Shown one piece after another: positions 41,997-52,750 of a stretch of DNA of 64,000 nucleotides; the first letter of the stretch is position 1; the number at the start of each line of letters is the position of its first letter. Under the pieces are notes generated by a model. That model was given only the letters and a program-made list of their open reading frames with translations, did not search any database and had not been told where the DNA came from. A program made the position numbers and the translations under genes. Origin of the DNA: Cavenderia fasciculata (lineage: Eukaryota > Evosea > Eumycetozoa > Acytosteliales > Cavenderiaceae); the NCBI RefSeq assembly GCF_000203815.1, contig NW_004457644.1:558001-622000 (forward strand), given 5' to 3'.

Positions 41997-44393
41997 TTAG
42001 TTTTTTCTTCTTCTTGGTTTTCTATCTTCCTCTGAACTACTGCTACTACTACTGCTATCGCTATCACTACTATCCGAGTCACTACTATCACTGTCACTAT
42101 CACTACTATCAGAGTCACTACTACTATCCTTTGATTGAGGTTTTGTAATTTTTGGCGCATGTTCAAGATAGTGACGAAGTTCATTGGTGACGGCACCCAA
42201 GTTAATGGAAGTGAAAAAGTTGATAGAGTAACGAGTGTTTTTGGGATTGTCTCTTGGGAAGATGCCGGTAAAGTAGGACTGGAGGTTTGGATCTTGGAGA
42301 CGAGCATTGAGTTTTTGGATACCGATAAACTCGCTAATCTCTTGAAAGATAATCTTGATAAAGATACGACTGGCACTGTTGGTCTCGTCTGGGTTGAGAT
42401 GGATGTATTCGAGGATGGTCCAGGGAAGGGCATCGGTGTAAAGAAGATGTGCATACATCTTGGCAATGTTTCTGAATTTGTTGGTCTCGAGTCTGTGCAC
42501 AGTGGCATACTGCTCGACAAAACATTGCTCAAAGTTGTCGCGATACACTCGTTTGAGATTACAGAATCGTTGTGCAAGATTGCCATAAAAGTTGAGGTAT
42601 GTACGTTCTTGTGCACAACATTGGATGATCATGTTAGCAACCTCTATCTCTTGGCCTGGTGGGATCACCAACTTGAGTATCTTGTGAGCGCATTCTTCAA
42701 AGTCCTTGCTACTCATAATAACAAGGTAGATAGTTCTCTTGAGTGTGATAAGGTTGGTCTCTGTCATATCTTGTACTTCAACAGTCTTTGATTGACTTTC
42801 AGTTGATACTTCTCTGTATGCCATTTCTTGATCACTTCCATCTTCTTGGTCGTCATCACTTTCTCCGCTACTTTCTTCCTCTTCACTTTCATCACCAAGA
42901 ATACTACGTTTAATTTCCAAATATTGTTGTTGATGTTCAAGAAAATCTTTATCCTCTTTAAAGAAATTAGTGTCTTCTTCGGTATTGTAGGTTTCTTCGA
43001 GTGTGAGATACTCGTGCGTGATTTGGTCGTCAATGTCGACCACGTCGAGATCGGCGACGATCGCAGGATGATCTTTGAATCCGGTTCGGATCACCTTGAA
43101 CAACTCCTCGATCATGTACTGCACACGCTTGTCAATCTCTCCTTCATGAAGAATAGCACGCAAACGGTCATAGATACCGCTGAATCCTTGCGACGACACT
43201 TCTTGTACGATCTGTCCACAGTCCTTGAGGAACTCGACAGCTACCTCGACCGAGTCGTCTGTGGGACGTTCAAGCAGCAACGTGATCACCTCGAGTGGGA
43301 TGAGCACACCCACCACCTGTTGATTGGTCAAATGAGCCAAGAACCGAGCCGACGCAATACAGGTGGGCTTGTCGTTTCTACGAAAGGCCTTTTTGAAGCC
43401 CTCAATCAAACGTTTGGCAATCAACTCTCCATTATCGGGTATCTTGGTATTGATAATCGCCACCAACGCTGCATACACATTGGTAAACATCGGTGAGATT
43501 TGTTGGGCACGGATCAATGAACGTGCCAACAATCCACGTCCACGCACAACATTCTCGCCAAACAACTCGACTGCAATGTTCTTAATGTTGGATACCGACA
43601 CCTTGTTGATGAGACCATTGATCGACTTTTTGAGTGCATCCCATTCCAAACGTTGGTATTCCACCGATGACTTGTCATCCACCTTTTTCTGCATCATTGC
43701 CAATTTAAAAGGTGGTATGTACACACCAGCACTTCTTTCCTTTACCAATGCTTCTTGTACCTTTTCTTCAACTCTTTGTACTCTTTCTTCTTTTTCTTTA
43801 TATTCTCTATCTCTATATTGTTTCTTTTTTTGTTGATTATTCTTTGATTCAGGTTCTGAAGAATCAGATGATGAAGATGGTGATCTATCTCTATATCTTT
43901 TCTTTTCTCTATCATTATTATCTCTTTTATCTCTATTGTCTCTGTTGTGGTCGTCATCTCTTCTACGATGACTGTAGTTGTCTCTTCTATCTCTATGGTT
44001 GTTATCTCCTCTTCTATCGTCTCTATCTCTTCTATCATCTCTATCTCTTCTATCGTTATCTCTGTGATAATCATCTCTTCTATTATATTCTCTTTTTCTA
44101 TCATAATCTCTATCTCTATCTCTTTCGTTGTTGTTTGATCTGTCTATAGCCATTTTTTCATTGTTGTCTTTTTCCTTTCTATATTTATGATAGTATTCAT
44201 CTTGATCTTCTTCACCTTCTTCTCTATCATCATCCTCCTTTGGTCTACGATCTACAGCAGAGTCATTGTTGGCAATGTCTTCCTTTTCAACTTTGACTCT
44301 GACAGGTGATGCCTCTCCATTATTTGAATTATCTTGTTTACGACGACGATGATGTGACTCATCCTCGCTACTACTATTACTACTGCTGTCCAT
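41997..44393 (-). CDS. cwc22: Pre-mRNA-splicing factor CWC22, 798 aa
   Basis: Single exon from the ATG at 44393. The N-terminal 200 residues are Arg/Asp/Ser-rich (RS-like DRRDRDDRRD repeats). AGVYIPPFKLAMMQKKVDDK marks the start of the MIF4G domain (about 235-440), with SRIRAQ-type helices such as LIRAQQISPMFTNVYAALVA and VLIPLEVITLLLERPTDDSV. After an acidic linker, the MA3 domain (about 555-670) contains LKRTIYLVIMSSKDFEECAH and IIQCCAQERTYLNFYGNLAQ. These are the hallmark sequences of CWC22/nucampholin, the spliceosome protein that holds eIF4A3 for exon-junction-complex deposition. The C terminus is a long Ser/Asp run. Its codon use is GC-richer than average for the window. Another spliceosome gene, PPIL2, lies immediately upstream on the same strand. 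Confidence 0.94.
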   Translation of the reverse strand: MDSSSNSSSEDESHHRRRKQDNSNNGEASPVRVKVEKEDIANNDSAVDRRPKEDDDREEGEEDQDEYYHKYRKEKDNNEKMAIDRSNNNERDRDRDYDRKREYNRRDDYHRDNDRRDRDDRRDRDDRRGDNNHRDRRDNYSHRRRDDDHNRDNRDKRDNNDREKKRYRDRSPSSSSDSSEPESKNNQQKKKQYRDREYKEKEERVQRVEEKVQEALVKERSAGVYIPPFKLAMMQKKVDDKSSVEYQRLEWDALKKSINGLINKVSVSNIKNIAVELFGENVVRGRGLLARSLIRAQQISPMFTNVYAALVAIINTKIPDNGELIAKRLIEGFKKAFRRNDKPTCIASARFLAHLTNQQVVGVLIPLEVITLLLERPTDDSVEVAVEFLKDCGQIVQEVSSQGFSGIYDRLRAILHEGEIDKRVQYMIEELFKVIRTGFKDHPAIVADLDVVDIDDQITHEYLTLEETYNTEEDTNFFKEDKDFLEHQQQYLEIKRSILGDESEEEESSGESDDDQEDGSDQEMAYREVSTESQSKTVEVQDMTETNLITLKRTIYLVIMSSKDFEECAHKILKLVIPPGQEIEVANMIIQCCAQERTYLNFYGNLAQRFCNLKRVYRDNFEQCFVEQYATVHRLETNKFRNIAKMYAHLLYTDALPWTILEYIHLNPDETNSASRIFIKIIFQEISEFIGIQKLNARLQDPNLQSYFTGIFPRDNPKNTRYSINFFTSINLGAVTNELRHYLEHAPKITKPQSKDSSSDSDSSDSDSDSSDSDSSDSDSSSSSSSSEEDRKPRRRKN

Positions 44394-44578
44394 CTCTCCC
44401 CTGCAAGTACTTTAATCGAATACCTTAATTAACTTTTGAGGATAAAGAATAACTTAAAGTTATATCTTTCGCTTTTTCAACTTCATTTTCAAATTTTCTC
44501 AAGTCAAAGAAAAAAAAATCTATTTTAATAATTACAAAAGTATCACTTTCCAGGTTTATTATTATTATTATTTCTTTT

Positions 44579-46513
44579 CTAGAAATTAGAGAAATCACCA
44601 AAAGATTTTAATTTCTTTTGTTGTTGTTGCTGTTGTTGTAATCTATCTTGAATGATTTGATTTTTTAGTTGAGTAGATGATGAACTAGCTGATGCTGCAG
44701 TGGTGGTTGTCGTCGTACTACTACTACTACTACTTGATGCCAATTTCTTTGGAGCTGCAGAGGTCTCTTGAATATATTTACCAACACCAGTTTTAGTTGT
44801 TTTAATAGGATTTGGATTTGGGTTGGAGTACCATTGACCCTTTTCATAGTCGTCGTCTGTAAATTTCAATTGTTGTTGGTTAATCTTTTCTTGTTGTTTT
44901 TTCTTAATGTCCAATTCTTCTTGATCTATTTGGTGGAATGGATTCTCAAATACTTGTGTACCTGTTATTTTAATTACACCTATTGGTCTATCACCTTCAT
45001 CTGTTTTAATCATCTCCATTAATTTTATAACATCTAATCCTCCAACTACCTTTCCAAATATCTAAAATTTAATTTAATTAATTAGTTTAATTCATTTTTG
45101 TTTTTTTAATATTTATAGTTACATACAGTATGTTTACCATCTAAATGAGTACATGGTCTAAGAGTAATAAAGAATTGTGAACCATTTGTATTTGGACCAC
45201 TATTTGCCATACTGAGAATACCGCGTTCACTATGAGTCAGTTTCGATTTCTCATCTTTGAATGGTTTTCCCCAGATTGATTCACCACCTCTACCTGATCC
45301 GGTAGGATCACCACCTTGAATCATAAAGTTTTTGATCAAACGATGAAAGATGACATCGTTGTAATATCCCTTTTCACAATGTTGTAAAAAGTTTTCACAT
45401 GCCTTGGGAGCAATATCGCAGTGTAGTTGAATGTTTAAATCTCCTAGATTGGTTTTCAGTCTTGCATATCCTTTCTTTTTAGTTATCTTTCCTGGTTGAT
45501 CTGCTATATGATCCTCTACAACCTGTCCCAATGAAAATCCAGTCGATGTAAATGATGGTGCTTGTCCAGATTGTTTTCTTTGATTTTGTAATTTTGTTTC
45601 TTTTTCTTGTTTATAATCTTTTAATTCCTTTGATTCAGTAGATGAAGTTTTTGTTGTTGATGACGTAGATGTTGAAGGTTGAGTAGTTGTTGTTGATGTA
45701 GATGATGAAGATATTCCTTTTTCTTTTAATTCATCAAATATTCTTTGAGCAGTTTGATTTACATTTATATTTGATGTTCCATCTAAAATTAAATAAATAA
45801 ATCAATTAAATATTTGATACATTATATTGTATATTCTAATCTTTCTTTAATTACTTACCATTATTATTATTTTGATTAATATCTAATCTATTTTTAATAA
45901 AATAAAAGGTATCTAATTTTCTATTGGAACGATCCTTTGGATCTTGGATAGTAATGATATCATCTTTTGTGAATGGTGTGTCGTCCAATGGATCTATCAA
46001 TTGTTTTGGTTCAAAGCACAGCTTTTCAATTGCTTCATAGCTAAACACATTGCCTGTTGCACGATTGATAACAATGTGACTGTAATCGGTAAATGATTTC
46101 TTCATGATAGGACATAGGTAATCTCCATCTTGATTGATTGTAAAATTTGCTTTAAATAGATCTTTCATCGTTGTCTTCTTTCCAGTCACTGGATCAATAC
46201 CATGTTTCTTTATAAATGGTATAATATTACTATATAAGAGTAAAGTAAACAGTAAAGAGATATAGATAGATAGGTTAGTCATAATACTTATAAAGTACAC
46301 TATATAAATACTATTAAATACATACAGCATATCATATAGATGACCATTATTTGTACACATTGCATCTTCAAATGGTTGAAATGACATACAACAACATGAG
46401 AATGGGAGTGGACGCTCTGCACCACGTGTCTCTCCTTCTCTCTTTCCACCAAACTCATTGATCCATTCACTAACGGTCATAAACACATTAGCTGTTCTTC
46501 TCTTTCTTCCCAT
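44579..46513 (-). CDS. ppil2: U-box cyclophilin PPIL2 (Cyp60), 565 aa
   Basis: Four exons on the minus strand: 46513-46326, 46229-45859, 45782-45127 and 45061-44579, totalling 1698 nt, all in phase. The start MGRKRRTANVFMTVSEW was chosen because it aligns with the family's conserved N terminus. An upstream in-frame ATG at 46591-46594 would add an AT-rich Ile/Phe stretch. Residues of about 35-115 form the divergent U-box (CCCMSFQPFEDAMCTNNGHL, NIIPFIKKHG, DYLCPIMKKSFTDYSHIV). Ser/Thr-rich linkers follow. The cyclophilin domain (about 289-440) has FHRLIKNFMIQGGDPTGSG and GSQFFITL with the catalytic Arg. The cyclosporin-contact Trp is His (CTHLDGKHT), as PPIL2 members commonly vary there. The protein is a nuclear, spliceosome-associated isomerase and probable E3 ligase. 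The C-terminal tail is Ser/Thr and Gln-rich. Confidence 0.93.
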
Positions 46514-46669
46514 CTCTCTCTGTAGTAATTTATCTCTAAATTGAATGAAAAATATAAATAATAAATATTTGAAAATTAATGATTGAATGATCAAGACGAG
46601 ACGATTCCCGATAATTTACTCATTTTTTAGAAATATTGGTTTAAAGATACAGATAGATAGATAGATAGA
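46514..46669. promoter_or_regulatory. Compact divergent promoter, PPIL2 / DPH1
   Basis: Only 156 bp between the two start codons. A GATA tetranucleotide run (46650-46667) lies directly before the DPH1 ATG. The short distance implies a shared bidirectional promoter. Confidence 0.45.
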
Positions 46670-48273
46670 ATGGAAGATATCTCAACACAATCAGCAAGTG
46701 ATGCAGCAGCTACAGCTACTGATATACCATCAAAGAAAGTGATTAGAAAGTTTGTTGGTAAAAAGAAATTGGCTGCAATGAAAGAAGAACAAACAGCAAC
46801 TACACCATCAACTACATCGTCGTCAACAGATATTACAATTAAAGAAAAAGTAAAACCAAAAGTATATGGTAGAAACTTTATACAACAAATACCAGATGAA
46901 ATATTACAAGACCCAATATTGAAACAAGCAGTCTCTGTACTACCGAGTAACTATAACTTTGAGATTTACAAGACGATTTGGAGAATCAAACAAGCAAAAT
47001 CAAAACGAGTAGCTCTTCAATTCCCAGAGGGATTGTTGATGTATTCGTGTATCATTGCTGATATATTGGAGCAGTTTACACAATGCGAGACTATCATTAT
47101 GGGTGATGTCACCTATGGTGCCTGTTGTGTAGACGATTACACTGCCAAGGCTCTAGGTGCCGATTTCATGGTACACTATGGTCACAGTTGTCTCGTACCA
47201 ATAGACGTTAGTGAAATCAATATGCTCTATGTCTTTGTTGACATTCAAATCGATCTTCAACACTTTATCGACACTCTTAAATTCAATTTCAACCTAAACC
47301 AAAAAATAATCCTAGTATCAACTATTCAATTTTCTGCTTCTCTTCAAGTATGTAAACAAATATTTGTTAATAATAATTAATTAATTAATATGTTCATTTT
47401 TAATCTACCTATCAATAGTTTGCAAAAGATAAAATAATGGAACATTTTAAGAATATTTATATACCACAAGAGAAACCGCTATCACATGGTGAGATTCTAG
47501 GTTGTACATCACCAAAGATTAATGCAAATATATTCAAACAACAACCAGGATATCAAGAACAAGTGGATGGAGAAGAAGAGCAAAGTGAAGTATTGGTGTA
47601 TCTTGGAGACGGTAGATTCCATTTGGAATCGATTATGATTTCCAATCCAACTTTAAAGGCATATCGTTATGATCCATACAGCAAAGTATTTTCAATTGAA
47701 GAATATGATTTTCAAGAAATGTATAAAATTAGAAAAGATGCAATCACCAAGAGTAAAGATGCAAAGAAATATGGTCTCATTCTTGGTACTCTTGGTAGAC
47801 AAGGTAGTCCAAATATTTTAATTGTTTGTATCAGTGAAATTTGAATCAAGATATTCAAATCAACATTACTAATAATATTTAATATTTAATTTATATTTTT
47901 AGCATCTTGAAGAATTATTAAAGAAAAATAATAAGGAATATACTATAGTTTTATTATCTGAAATTTTCCCAACCAAATTAGATTTATTTAAAGATATTCA
48001 AGTGTAAATAATTTAAACAAACAAAAAAGATGATGGTTGATGTGATATTAATATTAATATTAATATTCATTAATTTTTTTATATTCCTCTTTTTTTAGAT
48101 GGATTCAAATAGCATGCCCAAGATTATCAATTGATTGGGGATATGCATTTACAACACCATTATTAAATACTTATGAAGCTGAAGTTGCTTTGGGAGGTAT
48201 TGAATGGCAATCAATTTATCCAATGGATTTCTATTCTAAAAATGGTGGAAAATGGTCAAATTATCATAAATAA
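46670..48273 (+). CDS. dph1: Diphthamide biosynthesis protein 1, 452 aa
   Basis: Four exons: 46670-47347, 47419-47823, 47903-48003 and 48099-48273, totalling 1359 nt. Donors are GTATGT, GTTTGT and GTAAAT, and all joins are in phase. The joins restore conserved strings such as SPNILI-HLEELL and [18 protein letters not shown]. The Thr/Ser/Lys-rich leader is about 65 residues. The three Cys that hold the 4Fe-4S cluster in Dph1/Dph2 are visible in [10 protein letters not shown] (about 152), EILGCTSPK (255) and [11 protein letters not shown] (401). With Dph2 it performs the first step of diphthamide formation on eEF2, using a non-canonical radical-SAM mechanism that transfers the aminocarboxypropyl group. 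It is cytosolic. Confidence 0.95.
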
Positions 48274-48383
48274 CAAAACAAATAACTCTTTTTTTTGACT
48301 AGTATATACAATTTTGTTTTTTTTTATATTTATTATATTATTATTATTATTAATTATTATGTATGTGTAAAATAATCTTTAAT

Positions 48384-50783
48384 TTAATTTGAATGTTTAA
48401 AACAAATTAAAGATTTGGCAGCATCTTCTTTTTTTGGTTTAAGGATACTGTTGCTACTGTATGACAGGCTGTTACTAATACTACCAAGACTGCTGATGGG
48501 ACCACCGCAGTGCAACTTGGAGAATTGGATGTTCATTGAAGAGGTTGGGGTCAATGGTGCCACCAAATGTTGCATGCCGTTGCTGTTTGGCGATGGTGGG
48601 GTGGTTGGCACGACTGAAGCCGATGGTGATGGGAATGGCGATGGTACAGACACACGTGGTGATGAAGATGGTGTTACAGGTTTCTTGTAGATCCATTGGA
48701 TCTCGTCTCCTCCTCCTCTCTTGGCCGACGACGACGACGAAGCACTAAACAAAAAGTTTGGTGATGATGGACCGGTGCCGACAGTGGTGGGTGAGTTGGT
48801 ACCAGTTTGGCTCTGACTAAGATAACGTTTGCCAGAGGATGAGATTGGTACTTGATTATAATCATCTTCGATGGAAGCCTTTGAAAAGATTTCTAGTTTG
48901 GAAGTGGACAATGATTTGCGACACACAAATGGCGATGATGATGAAGAGTGATGGTTGTTGGAACCCTCGAATGGTGGTGAAGAGATTGGTTTGTTGTTGC
49001 CAAAGGTTGGTGAGAGGAGGGGTGGGGAGATGACGCTGATCGAGTTGACGCCGTGGCTCGAGCCGATGGGACTTCCACATTTGGTCGATGAATTGTTGAC
49101 ATTGACGGTGAGGTTTTGGTAGGACTTTTTGCTCTTGAGTGCTGGTTGCAAGGCAATTGGTTGAGTGGAAGAGGAGGAAGACATGTTCAAACCACCAGAC
49201 TTGATACTATCTTGAAGTGGTGATAGGTTGGGAGTCGACTGGGACGAGTAGAGACATGGGGTGTTTTGGAGTGATGCGAGGGGAGGTGGTGAGCATGGGA
49301 TACGTGGGTTATTGACAGAGGACTTGGGGAGGAATGGTTTGAGCTCCTCTTTAATCTGGTCGCCCTTGCGCTCATGCTTGGCAATGTGACGCGAAAAGTT
49401 GGTCAACATGCGCAATTGGCAGCCGTCGAAAAAGCAGAGATACTTGCCCTGGTTGTCTTGACGAAAGAGGTTGAGACCATAGTGAATCATTTGGTTGCGT
49501 AGTTGGACACCACGCTGCGATGGCTTGAGTGGCGTGGTGAACTCTTCCTCCTCGCCTTCCTCCAAGTTGTTGATGCCGCGCGACTCTCCCGCCTCGGCAT
49601 CCAAACGTCTGTGCCAACGGAGATGAGACGACAAGTTACCCTTGTTACCCTTGATTGTCTTGTTGCAGGTGGGGTATGGGCAGCTGTAGGTGCCGTCCGT
49701 GTTTTGCTTGACCTGCTCACTCTTGACCTTGTAGTCGAGTGTTGGGAAGGGACGTGATGGCGTGCCAACGTGTGACTTGGGTGTACTTGGCGTCGACGAC
49801 GAGCTGCCTGGCACACAACGGAAACGTTGTGGAGATCCCAATGGCGAGGCCAAAGGCGACCCAACAGGCGATGGTGCAACAATCTGCAGCTTCTTGGGAG
49901 AAGTTGACGAGCCGGCTCCATTGGACGACGAGCCATGTTGCTTCATCTCTTCAAATAGTGATTGTAGTTGGTGGTGGTTATGGTGTGGTTGTTGATGATG
50001 GGAGGCATAATGATGGTGGTGATGGTTTTGGTGTGCCCCCGCACTGTTATTGTTAATGTTGATATTGTCCAAACGGAACTCTTCACCCTCTTCATCTTCG
50101 TCGTCATAGTCGTCGTCGTATTCCTCGCCAAACTCACCATCATCAATCTCTTCGTGATCAATGTAGTTGTCGTCGACAGTTGCCACTTGTTGTTCAGTAG
50201 TCTCAAAACTTTTACTCTTGGTCAATAATTGTTGATGACCATGACTATGATGATTGTGATGAGATGAAGAGTTGGGAGAGATGCCGTTAAACTTGTAATA
50301 GTGAAGATATTCGAGAGATGGTGGCGAGGATGGTGATGGACATGTGTGATCGGCTGATCCTACCAATTCAGAGTTGACCTTGGAACTGATGTATTCAGGT
50401 GTATATAATTGTTTGCTGGTTGGAATGATCTGACTCTTTGTGAGCAATAATGGAGGTGAATTGGTTGGACTAGAGTGGTGATGATGATGATGATGATGAT
50501 GTTGTTGTTGTTGATGATGAGATTGTTGTTGAAATTCGTCATTGTATTTTGTTTTCTTTGGTGATTTGATGAGTTCCTGTTGTTGTTGTTGGAATCTGAT
50601 CACGTCTTCGTCATCATATCCCATCACTCTCTTGTGGTTCAACAATGATGGAGAAGATGTTGATGATGATGCTGTCAAGTTGGTTGGTTGACTAGTAGTA
50701 GTGTAGTGATGATGTTGTTGAGCAATGTGTTGGTTTGGGTTGGATTCCTCAATAAGATTGAGTAACATTGAGAATTTAGACAT
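48384..50783 (-). CDS. Two-finger C2H2 protein, probable transcription factor, 799 aa
   Basis: Single exon from the ATG at 50783. Most of the protein is low complexity: Ser, Pro, His and Gln, including a His run and an Asp/Glu stretch near residues 205-230. Two C2H2-like fingers are embedded. The first, TYSCPYPTCNKTIKGNKGNL..HLRWH, is at about 360-390. The second, KYLCFFDGCQLRMLTNFSRH..KH, is at about 447-475. The fingers have C-x4-C spacing with long inner loops and are more basic than the rest. Nuclear DNA binding is inferred. Codon use is GC-rich, and the reading frame is long and uninterrupted, so the call as a gene is strong. Upstream lies the longest gene-free stretch of the window, as expected if this is a heavily regulated gene. 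Confidence 0.85.
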   Translation of the reverse strand: MSKFSMLLNLIEESNPNQHIAQQHHHYTTTSQPTNLTASSSTSSPSLLNHKRVMGYDDEDVIRFQQQQQELIKSPKKTKYNDEFQQQSHHQQQQHHHHHHHHHSSPTNSPPLLLTKSQIIPTSKQLYTPEYISSKVNSELVGSADHTCPSPSSPPSLEYLHYYKFNGISPNSSSHHNHHSHGHQQLLTKSKSFETTEQQVATVDDNYIDHEEIDDGEFGEEYDDDYDDEDEEGEEFRLDNININNNSAGAHQNHHHHHYASHHQQPHHNHHQLQSLFEEMKQHGSSSNGAGSSTSPKKLQIVAPSPVGSPLASPLGSPQRFRCVPGSSSSTPSTPKSHVGTPSRPFPTLDYKVKSEQVKQNTDGTYSCPYPTCNKTIKGNKGNLSSHLRWHRRLDAEAGESRGINNLEEGEEEEFTTPLKPSQRGVQLRNQMIHYGLNLFRQDNQGKYLCFFDGCQLRMLTNFSRHIAKHERKGDQIKEELKPFLPKSSVNNPRIPCSPPPLASLQNTPCLYSSQSTPNLSPLQDSIKSGGLNMSSSSSTQPIALQPALKSKKSYQNLTVNVNNSSTKCGSPIGSSHGVNSISVISPPLLSPTFGNNKPISSPPFEGSNNHHSSSSSPFVCRKSLSTSKLEIFSKASIEDDYNQVPISSSGKRYLSQSQTGTNSPTTVGTGPSSPNFLFSASSSSSAKRGGGDEIQWIYKKPVTPSSSPRVSVPSPFPSPSASVVPTTPPSPNSNGMQHLVAPLTPTSSMNIQFSKLHCGGPISSLGSISNSLSYSSNSILKPKKEDAAKSLICFKHSN

Positions 50784-51748
50784 TTTTTTTGTTGTTGTTG
50801 TTTGTTGTTGGATTTATATATGAAGGTGAATTTACAAGTTGAAAATTATATTACACAAATGTTATATGTTATATATTATTAATGATTAATATTACAAAAA
50901 TAAAAGGGTTATATATATATATATAAATATATATGGAATTATATTTTGATTGATTGATTGATAATATTTCAATAGTTTAAAAAACCAACTTAAAGTTCTT
51001 TAAATACTAGAATATAATTACGATTGTTTGATTGATGAATGGAATAAATCTAACTTCTAAAGAATGAAAGAAATGGGAAAAAAGATATATTAATTAATAT
51101 AAATATTTAATAATGATTGATTGATTGATTAATTGATGATTGTTGATGATATTTAAAAAAGAAATATGTATGTATTTATATATAGAACAGATTATGATAA
51201 TATATTAATTAAAGAGTTTTTGGTGTTGGGTTATATATATTTTTGTTTGCTTGCTCTGTTGTTGTAAAAATATATATATATAAATAAACACGTAGCTTGT
51301 TATATAACTCCAATATGTCTCATTTACAAAAAGTAGTAGTACTTCTTGTTGATTATGATGATGATGATGATGGTGTTGGCAGAAAGAGAGAGAAGGAGAA
51401 AAAGAAGAAGTTGTAGAAAAAAAGGAGGAGGAGTATCATCCGAGCCAGATAGATAGGTGACTGGTTAAAAGGTGTCAGTCAGCTAAACAACCGGCCAACC
51501 ATCTCCTACAACACAACATTAACAGTTGTTGTTGTTGTTGTTGCTATGTTAGGGGTAGCAGTTTTTAGAATTCCATACCCATGAGAGAGACTGTGGACTA
51601 TTGGGGTGTTGCGATTGATTGATTGATTGATTGAATGACTGTGTGTTGGGAACCAAAAACACCATCCATCTACAATAGGAGGAGGAGGAGGAATTATAGT
51701 TTTCTATTGATTGGAGGATCACTTGTACCCCGCATATCAATCAATCAA

Positions 51749-51895
51749 TCAATCATCGATATTGGCTTGAGAAAAGTGCCGATACCGCTTCAATAACAAC
51801 AGACGATAACGCTCCTCTGCTACAGTCTCATACCATCTTCGACTACTACTCCACCGCTCTCCAACCCATGGTATTGATCCATCATTGTACTTTTT
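51749..51895 (-). other. Possible 3'-terminal exon
   Basis: A minus-strand open segment ending in TGA. It encodes YNDGSIPWVGERWSSSRRWY and ETVAEERYRLLLLKRYRHFS, then QANIDD. Its composition (Arg, Trp, Tyr, Glu) is unlike the repeats around it and looks coding. I found no certain acceptor or upstream partner. Its left flank is a GATT repeat. Confidence 0.25.
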
Positions 51896-52620
51896 CTTCT
51901 TCTTCTTCCTTTCTCTCTCTCTCTCTACACAATATATCACACACAACACACAATCAATCAGTGCACACAATGCAAACACACACCACACATATTCAGCAAC
52001 AACACAACGACAGCAATGCCAATATTTACATGCATCACCTTCTTGGTCGTTGAAAAAACCACAAATCCAAGCTTGTAATATTTTTAAAGTGGATATAGTG
52101 ATTGCATCTGATGATGATGATGATGATGATGCTGAAGGTGTAGATGGCAGTGCACTGATATAATGTGCAAATGTAATGTAATGCAATGCAATGGAATGGA
52201 GAAGAATTGGTGGTGAGGTCGCCATGTTGGTGGTGGTGGACACTAATTATAATTAATTGTGTAAGTTTGGAAGATAAAGGAGCTGCTGAGCTCTTCGGCA
52301 ATAAATAAATACATATGGGGTGGTTGGTGGCGTGGTGGGAAATATGAATGGTGGATGCATTATTAATATTAATTTTTGTTTTTGTTGAATGAGGGGGTCT
52401 AATGGATCCATTCTCCATCTTTGCCATGCATCCACACAATAGATGGATGTAGATGTAGATGCAAGAACTACTGGATGGCATGGCAAATTTGAAGTTTGGA
52501 AAACAACAAATCATTGACAACAACAATAACAAAACAAAACAATTACAAAACAAACCATTTAAACAAACTACTACTACTTCTACACCTATACTACTACTAC
52601 TACTATCCTATCTAATAGTT

Positions 52621-52671
52621 GTTGGTTTGTTTGGTTGGTTGGTTGGTTTGGTTGGTTGTTTGGTTGTTTGG
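52621..52671. repeat. (TTGG/TTTGG)n microsatellite
   Basis: About 50 bp of alternating GGTT and GGTTT units on the plus strand, directly 3' of the exon-like segment at 52695 when read on the minus strand. Confidence 0.85.
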
Positions 52672-52694
52672 TGATTCATGATGATTTCTCTTAC

Positions 52695-52750
52695 CTTGTT
52701 GGATAGATCTAATGGGCGACGACGTTGGTAAGTTTGTGGTGTTACTTCTC
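52695..52750 (-). other. Possible 56-nt internal exon
   Basis: On the minus strand the segment is bounded by a good acceptor (TTTAAAGCAG) and a strong donor (CAAG-GTAAGAG). One frame reads EVTPQTYQRRRPLDLSNK without a stop. Boundaries of this quality are rare by chance in this region. The upstream and downstream exons are not identified. Confidence 0.3.

Noticed and set aside
42135-43836. Long plus-strand frames of 145-222 codons across CWC22
   Set aside because: They are antisense shadows of a clearly homologous CWC22 frame with biased third positions.
48415-50228. Many 60-150-codon frames on both strands in the C2H2 gene
   Set aside because: The 799-codon frame contains the zinc fingers; the others arise from its GC-richer codon use.
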